Source of the DNA: Bacillota bacterium
Lineage (GTDB): Bacteria > Bacillota_A > Clostridia > Lachnospirales > Lachnospiraceae
Length of the DNA: 64,000 nt
Direction: 5' to 3'
Assembly: GCA_023443625.1 (NCBI GenBank)
Contig: JAEZTQ010000008.1
Location: forward strand, 124,001 to 188,000
Position numbers and translations under genes: made by a program. The notes beneath the pieces were generated by a model. It did no database searches and was not told the DNA's origin. It saw only the letters and a program-made list of their open reading frames with translations. This document shows, one piece after another, positions 62,472 through 64,000 of the stretch. Position 1 is the stretch's first letter, and each line of letters opens with the position of its first letter.

Positions 62472-64000
62472 TTAATTCTGAAATCTAAACTCTACTACCC
62501 CTATTCTGCCCAACAAATGGATACGTAAAGCTTTTCTTTCTCCAAGAGCTATATCAGTCATTTTTATGGGCATCTCTATTTCTTTAAAGTCCTTCATGGC
62601 TTCTAAGGTAATCTCACCAATTTTATCTTCTCCATACCATACTGTAACCGTCCCCTGTTCCTCAGCTTTCATATCCAGCATTAGTTTCTTGTAATGAACA
62701 CGAAAGCATACATCCTGATAGACAGCGTCTCCTCTTTCTGGCAGATTACTGCTGCCAAGTGCTTTCTTTGGCAGGATACAGGGCTTCCCGTCATGCCCTC
62801 GATGCAAATACAAATTATCGTAGCTATCATAGTGGTCACAGGATATTGCTTTAGACATATCTCTAGAGGGTATCACTGTGCCATTGACATGGATTGTAGT
62901 TTCCAATCTAATATCTTCGCTGGATGCTCCTATTACGAACTTATAGTCACTATCCTCCAGAATCATAGTACCTGTGACCACATCGTAATATTTTAATTCT
63001 TCATAATCTAGCAGAAAGACGATTTCCTTCACTTCCCCTGCAGGAATATAAATTCTTTGAAATCCCTTAAGCTGCTTTATGGGGCGAGTGGTTCTTGAGG
63101 ATAACTGCTTGACATAGAGTTGAACAACCTCATCACTGTCGCTAAAACCTATGTTTTTAACCCCTAACTTAAGTTTTATATGATCTGTTTCCTGAGTTAC
63201 TAGAAGATTCTCATAGATAAACTTCGTATAGGTCAAGCCATAGCCAAAGGGATACAGAACTTCTCCATCCCAATACTGGTAGGTGCGTTTGCCCTGTATG
63301 ATATCATAATCCCTTTTGGGCGGGAGCTGTTCCTCCCTAAGATACCAGGTCATATTAAGTCTGCCAGCAGGAGAGAAATCGCCTGAAATGGCCTTAGCAA
63401 TTGCAGTTCCAAGCTCCTGACTGCCAGAGGCTGTCATAAGAATTGCCGGTAAGTTCTCCTTCTCCCAATCAATGATATAAGGATAGTTGGTGATTAACAC
63501 CAGAATAATATTGGGGTTTACTCTTTTTAAACTCTGTAAAAGCTTTCGCTGCTCTGCAGGTAAGGTAAGATTGATACGGTCAACACCCTCCTTACAATGA
63601 ATGATTGGATGGCATCCCATAACTGCAATGACTTTATCAGCTTCTTTGGCAAGATCTACTGCTTGATTAATACCATTTGTAACTATCTCAAAAGAGAATA
63701 TGGCTCCATTATTCATAAGGGTATTATCTATAAGGGTGATGTCTTTACCCTCATTATCCGTACTCTCCTCATAACCTTTGCTAGAATCAAAAATTAATCT
63801 ATCTTCATCGTCTACAGAGATAGGCGTGTGATTCCAGCATTCTAATATATTATTCATACTACCATCAGCTGCCCGACCTACATTCTGCAAATAGAAAACT
63901 TCCTGGACAAACCAACTAAATACCTCATCCTTACTAGCAAGAATGCTCCCGGTATCCATATCAGCCATAAGGAACTTCTGTATTGATGTAGCCCGCAAGG
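62472..64000 (-). CDS. GH3 family beta-glycosidase, C-terminal part (5' end outside window)
   Basis: The frame is open to the right edge, so the N-terminal barrel with the nucleophile lies outside. The visible ~509 residues contain the GH3 C-terminal alpha/beta sandwich (AVDLAKEADKVIAVMGCHPI, PAEQRKLLQSLKRVNPNIIL, LPAILMTASGSQELGTAIAK, GDFSPAGRLNMTWY), the GYGLTYTKF motif and a fibronectin type III-like domain (VKNIGFSDSDEVVQLYVKQL, TRPIKQLKGFQRIYIPAGE). A last ~100-residue beta domain (AVYQDVCFRVHYKKLMLD) may bind carbohydrate, as in some xylosidases. Beta-glucosidase or beta-xylosidase cannot be separated without the N-terminus. No terminal membrane anchor is seen. Confidence 0.88.
   Translation of the reverse strand, partial: LRATSIQKFLMADMDTGSILASKDEVFSWFVQEVFYLQNVGRAADGSMNNILECWNHTPISVDDEDRLIFDSSKGYEESTDNEGKDITLIDNTLMNNGAIFSFEIVTNGINQAVDLAKEADKVIAVMGCHPIIHCKEGVDRINLTLPAEQRKLLQSLKRVNPNIILVLITNYPYIIDWEKENLPAILMTASGSQELGTAIAKAISGDFSPAGRLNMTWYLREEQLPPKRDYDIIQGKRTYQYWDGEVLYPFGYGLTYTKFIYENLLVTQETDHIKLKLGVKNIGFSDSDEVVQLYVKQLSSRTTRPIKQLKGFQRIYIPAGEVKEIVFLLDYEELKYYDVVTGTMILEDSDYKFVIGASSEDIRLETTIHVNGTVIPSRDMSKAISCDHYDSYDNLYLHRGHDGKPCILPKKALGSSNLPERGDAVYQDVCFRVHYKKLMLDMKAEEQGTVTVWYGEDKIGEITLEAMKDFKEIEMPIKMTDIALGERKALRIHLLGRIGVVEFRFQN

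Noticed and set aside
1..64000. CRISPR arrays, tRNA, rRNA and prophage
   Set aside because: No regularly spaced direct repeats with spacers, no cloverleaf or rRNA-like conserved sequence, and no phage structural genes were seen. The 74-bp tandem repeat has no spacers.

Overview
The window comes from a low-GC, Gram-positive anaerobe, most likely a plant-polysaccharide-degrading member of the Lachnospiraceae (Lachnoclostridium phytofermentans-like). I infer this from strong AGGAGG ribosome sites, TTG/GTG starts, a long Firmicute-type galT, split transketolase, lipoprotein sugar-binding proteins without a local ABC ATPase, and many glycoside hydrolases. No rRNA, tRNA or CRISPR array was seen.

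Layout. 1-5012 is a glycoside island: the C-terminus of a DUF5597-type GH35-like enzyme, a complete sugar ABC uptake system and a GH35 beta-galactosidase whose 3' end is cut off next to an IS110-family element (about 5050-6520) that carries a candidate bridge-RNA region. 6724-8605 holds guaA, its terminator and a 74-bp tandem repeat. 8660-10894 is a small operon (DUF2975-like membrane protein, YozG-type regulator, secreted protein) behind a promoter overlapped by a palindrome. 11126-26128 is mostly housekeeping on the minus strand: secreted protein, AlkZ-related protein, HD phosphohydrolase, uvrB-uvrA, a heterodimeric ABC exporter, DUF188 protein, thpR, a ComEC-like MBL hydrolase with DUF3006 partner, and shikimate kinase. 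26402-31750 is a Leloir galactose operon (Lrp regulator, ArsR regulator, galK, galE, galT).

32134-50865 is the most interesting part: what I read as a complete sulfoquinovose (plant and algal sulfolipid sugar) locus. One minus-strand operon encodes binding protein, two permeases, a YihQ-type GH31 sulfoquinovosidase and a fucose-isomerase-like candidate SQ isomerase. A divergent plus-strand pair encodes a DUF4867-like protein and a ROK repressor. A second minus-strand operon encodes GldA, single-chain DHA kinase, an iron alcohol dehydrogenase, split transketolase, an RpiB-like isomerase, two transaldolases and an EamA exporter. Both operons carry the same AT-rich operator at their promoters. 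The RpiB-like, small transaldolase and transketolase proteins have replacements at positions that bind phosphate in the canonical enzymes, as expected for sulfonated substrates. The gene set mixes features of the transketolase-type and transaldolase-type sulfoglycolysis pathways, and GldA plus DHA kinase would salvage glycerol released from sulfoquinovosyl glycerol.

51351-64000 holds a pair of ABC exporters, a second UvrA with a nucleotidyltransferase, an AraC/GyrI-like regulator, an XRE regulator divergent from a 59-residue protein, a DUF2935 protein, and the C-terminal part of a GH3 enzyme running off the right edge. Two dispersed intergenic repeat elements (31870-31985 and 41072-41385) share sequence.
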